Of a stretch of DNA of 14,882 nt, positions 1 to 7,251 are shown piece after piece. The notes beneath the pieces are model-generated. The model was not told the origin of the DNA. It ran no database searches and saw only the letters and a program-made list of their open reading frames with translations. Position 1 is the stretch's first letter. Each line of letters starts with the position of its first letter. A program made the translations under genes and the position numbers. The stretch comes from Hyphomicrobiales bacterium. Lineage in GTDB: Bacteria > Pseudomonadota > Alphaproteobacteria > Rhizobiales > Aestuariivirgaceae. The DNA lies in assembly GCA_012032065.1 (NCBI GenBank), contig JAAURV010000041.1:1-14882 (forward strand), given 5' to 3'.

Positions 1-1
1 C

Positions 2-34
2 GCCCCTTCGGGGCACCTTCTCCCGATGGGAGAA
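2..34. repeat. Two adjacent short palindromes, likely a rhizobial-type intergenic repeat
   Basis: Two hairpin-forming inverted repeats lie back to back: GCCCC-TTC-GGGGC at 2-14 and TTCTCCC-GAT-GGGAGAA at 18-34. From memory, CTTCTCCC/GGGAGAAG palindromes are recurrent intergenic elements in Hyphomicrobiales genomes; that is recollection, not a search. The element is cut by the window edge and probably extends leftwards. There is no T-run after the second stem, so a classical intrinsic terminator is not supported. It sits 22 bases before the ferredoxin start codon. Confidence 0.5.
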
Positions 35-55
35 GGGTGACGTTCTGGCGACACT

Positions 56-862
56 ATGACCTCCCTCCCTCCACCATCCGCGAAGAAACTCGGCCTCGTC
101 ATCGACCTCGATACCTGCGTCGGCTGCCAGGCCTGCGCCACCTCCTGCAAGGAATGGAACACCCAGGGTTACTCCGCGCCCTTAAGCGACGAAGCGCCCT
201 ATGGCAGCGATCCCTCGGGCGTCTGGCTCAACCGCATTCATGGCTACGAAGCGCGCGAAGAGGGGAGAGACGACTCGCGCATCGTGAATTTTCCGCGTTC
301 GTGCCTGCATTGCGAGGAGCCGGCCTGCGTCACAGTGTGCCCGACCGGCGCGTCCTACAAGCGTGCCGAAGATGGCATCGTGCTGATCAATCCCGAAACC
401 TGCATCGGCTGCAAGCTCTGCTCCTGGGCCTGCCCCTATGGCGCGCGTGAATACGACTATAGCCACGGCGTCATGAAGAAATGCACGCTCTGCGTCGACC
501 GCATCTACAACGAAAATTTCGTTGAGGAGGACCGGATCCCTGCCTGTGTCAAAGCCTGCCCCACCGGCGCGCGTCACTTCGGCGATCTGGGCGATCCTCA
601 ATCCGCTGTGTCGTTACTGGTGGCAAAGCGCGGCGGCTACGATCTCCTGCCCGAAATGGGCTACAAACCGGTCAACAAATATCTCCCGCCGCGCGCAAGG
701 CGCGATGCCACGAACTCTCCAAAGCAAGCGCTGCCGAAGGGCGATGGCTCGGCCATGGACAGTCTCTTCGCCTGGGCCGACCGCCTTCTGAGCCGCGGCC
801 GCGAGAACGATCGGCGCATGGAAGCGCCCGCCGAAGACCGTTCCGGATTGCTGGAAGGCTGA
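56..862 (+). CDS. 4Fe-4S ferredoxin subunit of a molybdopterin oxidoreductase (DmsB/SoeB-like)
   Basis: This 268-residue protein is the electron-transfer subunit of a DMSO-reductase-family enzyme. It would carry electrons between a molybdopterin catalytic subunit and the membrane anchor encoded next. Four cysteine sets are visible: C21-x2-C24-x2-C27-x3-C31, C83/C86/C91/C95-P, C116/C119/C122/C126-P, and C143/C146 with C164/C168-P. This is the four-cluster pattern of DmsB, PhsB and SoeB proteins. There is no signal peptide, so a cytoplasmic location fits the SoeABC type (sulfite oxidation) better than periplasmic enzymes. The start at 56 is the only ATG after an in-frame stop at 38-40; no strong Shine-Dalgarno precedes it, and it overlaps a TGA at 57-59 that ends another open frame, which may mean coupling to the upstream gene. 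The next gene begins 4 bases later. The family assignment is strong; the substrate is inference. Confidence 0.9.
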   Translation: MTSLPPPSAKKLGLVIDLDTCVGCQACATSCKEWNTQGYSAPLSDEAPYGSDPSGVWLNRIHGYEAREEGRDDSRIVNFPRSCLHCEEPACVTVCPTGASYKRAEDGIVLINPETCIGCKLCSWACPYGAREYDYSHGVMKKCTLCVDRIYNENFVEEDRIPACVKACPTGARHFGDLGDPQSAVSLLVAKRGGYDLLPEMGYKPVNKYLPPRARRDATNSPKQALPKGDGSAMDSLFAWADRLLSRGRENDRRMEAPAEDRSGLLEG

Positions 863-866
863 ACGC

Positions 867-1793
867 GTGCATCCAGCGTACTCGGTCATTCTCTTCACGG
901 TCGCCTCCGGCGCGGGCTATGGCCTGCTGGCGCTGTTGGGTCTCGTGGGCGTCAATCATGGGCAGGCATCGAGTTACGCCTTCGCATTGACGGCACTCCT
1001 CATTGCGCTCGCGCTCATCACAACCGGGCTTCTCTCCTCCACTTTCCATCTGGGCCGCCCGGAACGCTTCTGGCGCGCCTTCTCGCAGTGGCGTTCGTCA
1101 TGGCTCTCGAGGGAGGGCATCGCCGCGGTACTGACTTATCCCGTGACGCTGGCGTTCGGCGCGGTGTGGTCGGGCCTCATCGATGCGCCGAAATTGATTG
1201 CACCGCTCGGCATCGTCACCGCCATCATGTGCGCGATCACCGTCTTCTTCACGGGAAAAATCTATTCGTCTCTCAAAACCATCCGCGCGTGGCGCCATCC
1301 GCTGACGGTTCCAGCCTATCTCGTGTTCGCGCTAGCAACCGGCGCGTCATTGCTCATGCCAATCGCGTGGTTCTTCGGCCGCTTCCAGACCGCGCAAGCC
1401 GTGATCGCGGGGCTTGCGCTGATCGCGGCGGCAATCGTGAAATTCTTCTACTGGCGCTCGATCGACGCGGGACCCCGCACCTACACCATGGCCTCGGCCA
1501 CCGGCCTCGGCCCTGGTGTTCGCCAATGGGAGGTTCCGCACACCTCCACCAACTTCATCATGAAAGAGATGGGCTACGCCGTCGCGCGCAAGCATGCGTT
1601 GAAGTTACGTCTCATCGTGTTTGTTTTGCTCATCGCAGCGCTTGCCGCCGCAGCGCTTTCGCTGCTGGTCAACCCGGCGATCTTCCTTTTCGCTACCCCT
1701 TTCTCCCTTGCAGCCGCTGCCGTCGAGCGTTGGCTCTTCTTCGCCGAGGCGCAACATGTATCTTCGCTTTACTACGGCGCCGAACGCGCATGA
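867..1793 (+). CDS. DmsC/SoeC-like quinone-interacting membrane anchor subunit
   Basis: This 308-residue polytopic protein has eight hydrophobic segments, roughly residues 4-27, 36-58, 82-104, 110-132, 146-171, 176-196, 247-268 and 271-295. The HLGRPERFWRAF and SWLSRE motifs after segment 2 are typical of the DmsC anchor family, as is the ATGLGPGVRQWEVPHT stretch before segment 7. It should anchor the ferredoxin subunit to the inner membrane and exchange electrons with quinone. The start is GTG at 867, four bases after the ferredoxin stop, so the two genes are almost certainly co-translated. The stop TGA at 1791-1793 overlaps the ATG at 1790 of the next gene. In cytoplasmic sulfite dehydrogenases the equivalent subunit is SoeC, but a DMSO/TMAO-type or other sulfur-compound enzyme cannot be excluded without the catalytic subunit. 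Confidence 0.88.
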   Translation: MHPAYSVILFTVASGAGYGLLALLGLVGVNHGQASSYAFALTALLIALALITTGLLSSTFHLGRPERFWRAFSQWRSSWLSREGIAAVLTYPVTLAFGAVWSGLIDAPKLIAPLGIVTAIMCAITVFFTGKIYSSLKTIRAWRHPLTVPAYLVFALATGASLLMPIAWFFGRFQTAQAVIAGLALIAAAIVKFFYWRSIDAGPRTYTMASATGLGPGVRQWEVPHTSTNFIMKEMGYAVARKHALKLRLIVFVLLIAALAAAALSLLVNPAIFLFATPFSLAAAAVERWLFFAEAQHVSSLYYGAERA

Positions 1794-2602
1794 TGCGCTG
1801 GTTCGACGACTGGTATGTGGTTGAGGACATTGCACAGGGCGTCTTTGCGATTGGCGAACCCAAGTACGAGCAACTGAACTGGAGCTATCTGCTCGAAGGC
1901 GAACGCGAAGCGATGCTTTTCGACACCGGCCCTGGCGAGCGCAACATCAAGCCCGTTGTCGATAGTTTGACGAAGAAACCGCTCACCGTGCTGCCGTCGC
2001 ACTTGCACTATGACCACATCGGCAATCTCAAACACTTCGAGACCATCGCCTTCGCCGATCTGCCGCTGTTGCGATCTTTCGAAAAGAGTGGTCTCATCGA
2101 ACCGCCCTACGATTATGTGCTCGGCGCCGAGGAGAGCAGGGCCTGGATCAACGTCAAAGCCAGCAGGTGGTTATCCGTAGACGGAACAATTGATCTGGGC
2201 GGCCTCTCCGCCACTCTGCTTCACACCCCCGGCCATTCGCCAGAGTCGGTGTCGCTGCACATCCCTTCTCGAAATCTCCTGCTCGCCGCGGATCTTGTTT
2301 ATCCCGGCCCGCTTTACGCCCAAGTCCCCAATGCCAACCTTCCCGGCTACCTCGAAACCGTCCTGCGCCTCCGCGACACAATCGCGCCCGTCACCACGAT
2401 CCTCTGCGGCCATGGCGAAGCGCCGGATGCACCGGCACCTCGCCTCTACCATGCCGACATTGCCGATCTCGCCTCGGCGCTGACCGCCATCCGCGATGGC
2501 AAAGCCACGCCAACCGCTTGTGATCCTTACGAATTCCGGATCAATTCCCGCATGACGCTTTTGGCGTCCAAAGCGTCCTTTGGGGCTTGGCAAGCGCCCT
2601 GA
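1790..2602 (+). CDS. Metallo-beta-lactamase-fold hydrolase
   Basis: This 270-residue protein has the full metal-binding signature of the MBL superfamily: HxHxDH at H71, H73, D75 and H76, then H149 in LLHTPGHSPES, D168 in LAADLVYPG and H208 in CGHGEAP. It should bind one or two zinc or iron ions and hydrolyse a small-molecule ester, thioester or lactone; the exact substrate cannot be read from sequence. There is no signal peptide. The start at 1790 (MMRWFDDW) is chosen because it forms an ATGA overlap with the stop of the membrane anchor gene. The same frame stays open back to 1088, but that part is a shadow of the anchor gene. The overlap places it in the oxidoreductase operon. Glyoxalase II-like or sulfur-dioxygenase-like roles are possible but not demonstrated. 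Confidence 0.85.
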   Translation: MMRWFDDWYVVEDIAQGVFAIGEPKYEQLNWSYLLEGEREAMLFDTGPGERNIKPVVDSLTKKPLTVLPSHLHYDHIGNLKHFETIAFADLPLLRSFEKSGLIEPPYDYVLGAEESRAWINVKASRWLSVDGTIDLGGLSATLLHTPGHSPESVSLHIPSRNLLLAADLVYPGPLYAQVPNANLPGYLETVLRLRDTIAPVTTILCGHGEAPDAPAPRLYHADIADLASALTAIRDGKATPTACDPYEFRINSRMTLLASKASFGAWQAP

Positions 2603-2614
2603 AAATCATATAAA
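2587..2614 (+). promoter_or_regulatory. Sigma-70-like promoter for the homocysteine methyltransferase gene
   Basis: TTGGCA at 2587-2592 and TATAAA at 2609-2614 are separated by 16 bases, each one mismatch from consensus. The -35 lies inside the last codons of the upstream hydrolase gene and the -10 lies inside the palindrome at 2608-2627. Transcription would begin near 2621, giving a leader of about 20 bases before the ATG at 2642. This indicates that the methyltransferase is transcribed independently of the preceding operon. Confidence 0.6.
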
Positions 2615-2627
2615 GACTTCTTTATAT
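2608..2627. promoter_or_regulatory. Perfect 9-2-9 palindrome, candidate SahR-type methionine-cycle operator
   Basis: The sequence ATATAAAGACTTCTTTATAT has two perfect 9-base arms around a 2-base centre. It begins 5 bases after the upstream stop codon and covers the -10 and start region of the predicted promoter, so a bound protein would block transcription. The downstream gene is a methionine-synthesis enzyme. In Proteobacteria, the ArsR-family regulator SahR, which senses S-adenosylhomocysteine, represses such genes from AT-rich palindromes; the match in shape and context is good, but the regulator identity is inference from memory. Confidence 0.6.
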
Positions 2628-2641
2628 AGTTGAGGATGACC

Positions 2642-3655
2642 ATGTCCCGCCAAAGCTTTACCGAAGCTCTATCTACGCGCCCCTGGCTTCTGGCCGATGG
2701 CGCCACGGGCACGAACTATTTCCAGATGGGCCTTGTATCCGGCGATGCTCCGGAGCTCTGGAATGTCGACCATCCGGACCGGGTGCGCTCTTTGCACCGC
2801 CGTTTCATCGAAGCGGGCGCCGACATCATTCTCACCAACACCTTCGGCGGAAACCGCCATCGCCTGAAGCTGCACAACGATCAGCACCGTGTGCGCGAAC
2901 TCAACATGGCGGCGGTGAAAAACGCGCGCGTGGAAGCCGATGCGGCCGGCCGCACGGTTTTCGTAGCGGGTTCCATCGGTCCCACCGGCGAAATCTTCCA
3001 GCCTGTCGGCACGCTTTCCCACGAAGAGGGTGTCGCCGCTTTCGAAGAACAGGCGAAGGCGCTGGCCGAGGGCGGCGTCGATGTGTTGTGGATCGAGACC
3101 ATGTCCTCTGAAGAGGAACTCCGCGCTGCCGTCGAAGGCGCCGCGAAAGCGGGACTTCCGATTGTCACCACCATGAGCTTCGATACCAACGGCCGCACCA
3201 TGATGGGCATTACGCCCGCGGCCTTCGGCGCGCTCGCGGCTTCGCTTCCGGTGCAGCCCGCAGCCATTGGCGCAAATTGCGGCGTCGGCGCATCCGAGCT
3301 CGTCGCCACCGTCATGGGCATCACCGCTTCGCGCCCCGATGCGCATGTTGTGGCCAAGGGCAACTGCGGCATCCCGCAATATGTCGATGGCCACATCCAT
3401 TACACCGGCACGCCGGAGCTGATGGCGGACTATGCGCGGATTGCGCTCGATGCAGGCGCGAAAATCATCGGCGGCTGCTGCGGCACGAGCCCGGAGCATC
3501 TCGCCGCCATGCGCAAATCGCTTGAGACCTACAACAAGGGCGAGCGTCCCTCGATCGAACTGGTCGAGCAACGTTTGGGCCCGGTCTCGGTGCTCGCCAA
3601 AGGCATCGACACCGCCGCCGCAGGAGCCGCCCGCCGCGAACGCCGCCGGGGTTAG
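2642..3655 (+). CDS. bmt: Betaine-homocysteine S-methyltransferase-like (homocysteine methyltransferase)
   Basis: This 337-residue protein belongs to the zinc-dependent homocysteine S-methyltransferase family, which makes methionine from homocysteine using betaine or a related methyl donor. The N-terminal LLADGATGTNYFQMGL motif, the LTNTFGGNR motif and the zinc ligands C213 (GANCGVG) and C279/C280 (GGCCGTSPEH) are all present. The stand-alone length and overall character match rhizobial Bmt proteins rather than the N-terminal module of MetH. The ATG at 2642 is preferred over ATG 2636 and TTG 2630 because GAGGA at 2632-2636 is then correctly spaced (5 bases). The gene has its own promoter and operator-like palindrome. 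It converges with the xylulokinase gene, whose expected stop lies only 5 bases away. The methyl donor (betaine versus S-methylmethionine or other) is inferred from family resemblance. Confidence 0.88.
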   Translation: MSRQSFTEALSTRPWLLADGATGTNYFQMGLVSGDAPELWNVDHPDRVRSLHRRFIEAGADIILTNTFGGNRHRLKLHNDQHRVRELNMAAVKNARVEADAAGRTVFVAGSIGPTGEIFQPVGTLSHEEGVAAFEEQAKALAEGGVDVLWIETMSSEEELRAAVEGAAKAGLPIVTTMSFDTNGRTMMGITPAAFGALAASLPVQPAAIGANCGVGASELVATVMGITASRPDAHVVAKGNCGIPQYVDGHIHYTGTPELMADYARIALDAGAKIIGGCCGTSPEHLAAMRKSLETYNKGERPSIELVEQRLGPVSVLAKGIDTAAAGAARRERRRG

Positions 3656-3660
3656 GGTTG

Positions 3661-5104
3661 CTATGCCTCTCCGCGGTAAAGCGGAATGAGCTGCCTGTAA
3701 AGCTGTTGATATTGCTCGAAAACGCCGCCGGTGCCGATCCTGCGCAGCCGGGTTTGGAATGAAAGTGCGGTCCATCCTCACGAAGTCGCGCGCCGCAGCT
3801 TTCAGTGATGGAAACATCCCGGCTCCCACGCCGGCCATGAGCGCCGCGCCCAGAACGCCCGCATCTCTCATGGCTGTCCGGTGCAGCGGCCGGTTCAGGA
3901 TATCTGCACGGATCTGGCACCAGATATCGGACGATGCCCCACCGCCCGAGTGATTGATCGCCTGTGGCCTGAGGCAGGCGGAGACCTCAAGACTCTCGAG
4001 CAGGAGGCGCGCGGAGTATCCCACGCCTTCAAGAACCGCGCGTGCGAACTCGGGCGCTTCGGCCGACGATGTGAGCCCCGAGAAGGCACCGCGCGATGTC
4101 ACGTCCCACAAGGGCGCGCGCTCGCCGTCGAGATGCGGCAGGAACAGCGGCACACGCTGAGGCTCGGCGAGCGCGGCAAGTGCCGAGATTTCTGCGGTCG
4201 TTCGTCCCAGAAGCCGCGCCAGCCACTCCACCGAAGCGCCACCCGATTGTGTCGGCCCTGCATGCAGCACGACACCTTCGCATTCGGGAAATGCGATGAC
4301 ACCCGGAGTCGGCGCTCTGCCCGGCGAAACAATGCCAAGGATTTCGCTGGTGCCACTTAGGTAGACACACTGCCCATCGGCGCTAACACCGGCGCCAAAC
4401 AGCCCCGACCACGCGTCCATGGCGCCGGTGACCACAGGAACGCCTGAATACGGCAAACCAATTCTGATTTTGCCAATGACTTTCGTGAAGCCGGCAATGG
4501 GCGGCAAGCGCGCAGCAGCACCTGGAACCAGATCGATGAGCCTCATTATTGGCGCTAGCGACTGGTCGATGACTCCAAAACAAGTCATCGGGTCAGTGAC
4601 GACTTCGCCGGTCAACTGCAGGATGCAGTAGTCCTTCGGCGCCAGAACCCAGCGGGTCTTACGCCAGATATCCGGATGACGCAGCGCCACATATGACATT
4701 CGCGCCAGCACATGGCTTGCATCGATCGGCAGCGGGGCTCCCCACCACCGGAGTTTATCTTCTAGTTTCACCTGTTGGTCGAGCAGTGTAGCATCGTCGG
4801 CAGCCCGGCCATCCTGCCAGGTTAAGGCTGGCAGCAACGGTTCTCCCGTGTCATCGGCAAAAACATGCGTGTTCACTTGGGAGCAAAGTCCAATGGCCTT
4901 GATCGCTCCGGATGTTGCACCTTCGCTCAAATGATGCAGGGCCTGCATCACACGATCCATCCAGTCCTTCGGATTCTGCTCTGCATGGCCAGGCGAGGGC
5001 CTTGAAGTCGGGTGGCGCTCTCCATAGGTCTTGAGCACTCGCCCCTCGGAATCAAACAGTGCCGCCTTCACGGCGGTTGTGCCCACATCGATCCCAATCA
5101 GCAT
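3661..5104 (-). CDS. xylB: Xylulokinase-like FGGY carbohydrate kinase, frameshifted near its 3' end
   Basis: This is an FGGY-family sugar kinase that phosphorylates D-xylulose or a similar ketose with ATP. Visible signatures are MLIGIDVGTTAVKA at the N-terminus (ATP phosphate loop), LTWQDGRA near residue 93, GAMDAWSGLFGAG, YLSGTSEILG and HSGGGASSDIWCQI. The ATG at 5104 follows an AAGGA with 8-base spacing. The frame stays intact to RRRF near residue 461. It then shifts: deleting one T from the TTTT run (AAAA at 3719-3722 on the plus strand) restores EQYQQLYRQLIPLYRGEA followed by TAG at 3661-3663. The corrected protein is 480 residues, the normal family length, and ends 5 bases from bmt. As written, the frame runs on to 2669, antisense to bmt, giving an implausible 811 residues. 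The cause is either a sequencing error or a genuine loss of the last helix. It is divergent from the sugar transporter genes. Confidence 0.85.
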
Positions 5105-5192
5105 TCTGCCCGTCCTTGCTCCCGGAACATGATTGTGCTGATTTCACTACCTCACGCAAGTTCGACGCAAATCCAGGGCAGGGAGCAGGAAC
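5105..5192. promoter_or_regulatory. 88-bp divergent control region between kinase and transporter genes
   Basis: This gap must hold the start signals for both xylulokinase (leftward) and the binding protein (rightward). Each side has a similar Shine-Dalgarno block: GGGAGCAAGGA reading leftward and GGGAGCAGGA at 5181-5190 reading rightward. These form the inverted pair TGCTCCC at 5117-5123 and GGGAGCA at 5181-5187. A short direct repeat, ACGCAA-GTTCG-ACGCAA, lies at about 5154-5170. I could not pick out convincing -35/-10 boxes or a named operator. Confidence 0.4.
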
Positions 5193-6116
5193 ATGAAACG
5201 CAGGAACATAGTGGGAGCGCTCGCCGCCGTCGCCATGATGGCGGCAAGCCATGCCGCCGCCGCGGCGGACAAAATAGCCGTCATTACGCCATACCTCGCC
5301 CAGCCCGGTACGCAGTTCTATGTCGAGGCCTTCCAGGCCAAGGCCAAGGATTTCGGTTGGGAGGTCAATGTCGTCGACACCAAGGGTGACGTGGCTGCGG
5401 CCATCGCCCGCATCGAGGATGCCGCCAACCAGAAGGTGTCCGCGATCGTGATCAATGTCGATCCTTCGCAGGTGGCGGCGGGTCTTGAGGCCGCCAAGGC
5501 CGCGGGCGTTCCCGTCTTCGGCATGGATGCCGGCGCAACGCCGCTGCTCGTCACCAACGTGACGAGCAACGGATATTCCATGGCGGCTGATACAGCGGCC
5601 TATGTGACGAACCGCATCGGCGGCAAGGGCAATGTGGTGATGTTCGTGTTCGATGCTTTCCCGCCAGTGCAGCAGCGGGGCGTGATTGCCGATACCATTT
5701 TCAAGAACAATCCCGGCATCAAGGTGCTCGATCGCGTAACGCCCGACGTGCAGGACGGCGGCATTGCCGACAGCCGGGCCAAGATGGAAGCTATCCTTTC
5801 GGCCAATCCGGAGAAGGGCGCGATCAGCGCGGTGTGGGCGGCATGGGACCAGCCGGCCCTTGGCGCATTGCAGGCAATCGAGGCTGCAGGCAGGACCGGC
5901 GAAGGAATTGTGATCACCGGCATCGATGCCAATCCGCAGGCCCGTGAGGCCATCGGCAAAGGTGGCAATTTCGAGGCCTCGATGGCGCAGGACTTCAAAG
6001 GCATCGGCGCCACCGTGGCCGATGCCGTGAAGCGCCATCTGTCCGGCGAGAAGATCAAGCAAGGCGTGATCTATGTGCCGACGAAGCTTATCACCTCCGC
6101 AAACGTGAACGAATAG
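5193..6116 (+). CDS. Periplasmic sugar-binding protein of an ABC transporter (RbsB-like)
   Basis: This 307-residue protein has a classic Sec signal peptide (MKRRN followed by an alanine-rich hydrophobic core, cleavage in the AAAAA run around residue 24). It is followed by a type I periplasmic binding fold of the RbsB/Peripla_BP_4 class: KIAVITPYLAQPGTQFY as first strand, the ARIEDAANQKVSAIVINVDPSQV segment, GVPVFGMDAG, and VITGIDANPQAREAI near the C-terminus. It captures a monosaccharide in the periplasm for the permease encoded 5 bases downstream. GGGAG and AGGA precede the ATG at good spacing. Divergent orientation from a xylulokinase gene suggests a pentose, ketose or sugar alcohol ligand, but this is inference. 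No unusual features apart from the missing partner ATPase gene. Confidence 0.92.
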   Translation: MKRRNIVGALAAVAMMAASHAAAAADKIAVITPYLAQPGTQFYVEAFQAKAKDFGWEVNVVDTKGDVAAAIARIEDAANQKVSAIVINVDPSQVAAGLEAAKAAGVPVFGMDAGATPLLVTNVTSNGYSMAADTAAYVTNRIGGKGNVVMFVFDAFPPVQQRGVIADTIFKNNPGIKVLDRVTPDVQDGGIADSRAKMEAILSANPEKGAISAVWAAWDQPALGALQAIEAAGRTGEGIVITGIDANPQAREAIGKGGNFEASMAQDFKGIGATVADAVKRHLSGEKIKQGVIYVPTKLITSANVNE

Positions 6117-6121
6117 GCTCC

Positions 6122-7117
6122 GTGGCGGAGACGGAAAACGATCCGGCCAGTCTGCTCCAGTATTTCAGGCGCTACGGCACGCTCACCTGTTTTATGCTGC
6201 TTCTGCTTGGTTTCTGGCTCCTGCTGCCGGATACTTTCATGACCGGCCGGAACATTTTCAACGTCACCCAGCAGATGAGCATGCTGGCTGTCGTGGCCTT
6301 CGCCATGACCATCGTCATGGCCATGGGCGATTTCGATTTGAGCGTCGGTTCGATGGCGAGCCTTGCCGGCATTGTGGCGGCGGTGGTTTTCCGTGAGACG
6401 GGTCTGGTGCCGCTTGGTATCGGCCTCGCGCTGCTGGCAGGACTCATTGGAGGAGTGCTCAACGGATTCCTGGTGAGCTATGTCGGCATCCTGCCTTTTG
6501 TCGCCACGCTGGGTACGCTCACGGTATTCAGCGGCGCCGCTTTTCTCGCAAGCGGCGGCAAGACCATTTTTGGCGCCGATATTCCCGAAGCCTTCGGGGT
6601 ATTTGCGCGTGGCGGCATTCCGCTGTGGCAGAGCGGCGAAATCACTGTCATCCTCCCAAACCTGACGATCATTGCGGTTTTGACCCTCGCCATTGTCTGG
6701 TTCGTGCTGGAGAAAATGGTCTTCGGCCGACACCTCTATGCCATGGGCGGCAATGCGGAAGCCGCGCGCCTTGCCGGCATTCCTGTCAAGCGGTTGAGGC
6801 TCATGGCATATGCGGCAGCGGGCCTGGGCGCAGCGCTGGCTGGGCTCATGTATGCAAGCCGCGTCGCCTCCGCCAACCCGACGCAAGGGTCGGGCCTGAT
6901 GTTGGACGCCATCGCCGCTGTGTTTCTCGGTATGACCATCAGCCGCAATGGCGAGCCCCGCGTGCTCAACACTCTGATCGGCGTGCTGCTGCTCGGAGTC
7001 CTCAGCAATGGCCTTACGCAATTGAGCGTCGACAGTTATGTCCGCGACATTATCGTCGGCGTTATCATCATCGCCGCGGTTGCGGCAAGCAGCCTGGATA
7101 AGATCAATCGCAATTGA
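6122..7117 (+). CDS. Sugar ABC transporter permease (RbsC-like, BPD_transp_2 family)
   Basis: This 331-residue inner-membrane protein has multiple hydrophobic helices and two family hallmarks: GDFDLSVGS at about residues 69-77, and the ATPase-coupling loop GGNAEAARLAGIP starting at residue 209. It forms the translocation pore for the sugar delivered by the preceding binding protein. The start is GTG at 6122, five bases after the upstream TAG; the Shine-Dalgarno is weak (TAGG), so translational coupling is likely. The gene is complete and ends with TGA at 7115-7117. A transporter of this class normally has a third gene for a double-domain ATPase (RbsA-like); none lies on either side here. Confidence 0.92.
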   Translation: MAETENDPASLLQYFRRYGTLTCFMLLLLGFWLLLPDTFMTGRNIFNVTQQMSMLAVVAFAMTIVMAMGDFDLSVGSMASLAGIVAAVVFRETGLVPLGIGLALLAGLIGGVLNGFLVSYVGILPFVATLGTLTVFSGAAFLASGGKTIFGADIPEAFGVFARGGIPLWQSGEITVILPNLTIIAVLTLAIVWFVLEKMVFGRHLYAMGGNAEAARLAGIPVKRLRLMAYAAAGLGAALAGLMYASRVASANPTQGSGLMLDAIAAVFLGMTISRNGEPRVLNTLIGVLLLGVLSNGLTQLSVDSYVRDIIVGVIIIAAVAASSLDKINRN

Positions 7118-7229
7118 GCCGAGTTTCCGAACTCAATCACCGGCAACTCTCTCGTCCACCCTCCGCCACAGAGTTTGATCATCCCGATTCGGTCGTTGCG
7201 GCAAATCGCATGGCGTAATAGTCTGGCGG

Positions 7230-7249
7230 GCGTTTCCAATGGGAGACGC
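7230..7249 (+). promoter_or_regulatory. Hairpin enclosing the ribosome-binding site of the peptidase-hydrolase gene
   Basis: GCGTTTCC at 7230-7237 pairs with GGAGACGC at 7242-7249 (8 pairs, one T-G wobble) around a 4-base AATG loop. The Shine-Dalgarno GGGAG at 7241-7245 is almost entirely inside the 3' arm, and the ATG follows 2 bases after the stem. In RNA form this would mask the ribosome-binding site, as in RNA thermometers or protein-controlled leaders. The pairing is seen; any regulatory role is inference. The rest of the 7118-7251 spacer shows only a weak inverted repeat after the permease stop. Confidence 0.4.
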
Positions 7250-7251
7250 AC

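Noticed and set aside
1088..1789. N-terminal extension of the metallo-hydrolase upstream of 1790
   Set aside because: It is an out-of-frame shadow of the DmsC-like gene with Arg/His-rich nonsense composition; the ATGA-coupled start gives the normal family length.
2669..5104. An 811-codon open frame on the minus strand as a single giant kinase fusion
   Set aside because: Only the first 461 or so residues resemble FGGY kinases. The remainder is antisense to bmt, and a one-base correction restores a normal C-terminus and stop at 3661.
5052..7021. Long minus-strand open frames opposite the binding protein and permease genes
   Set aside because: They are antisense shadows in GC-rich DNA, without recognisable domains, while the plus-strand products are clear family members.
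7113..7137. Inverted repeat ATTGAG/CTCAAT at the permease stop as an intrinsic terminator
   Set aside because: The stem is short and AT-rich with a 13-base interior and no T-run, so termination is not supported.
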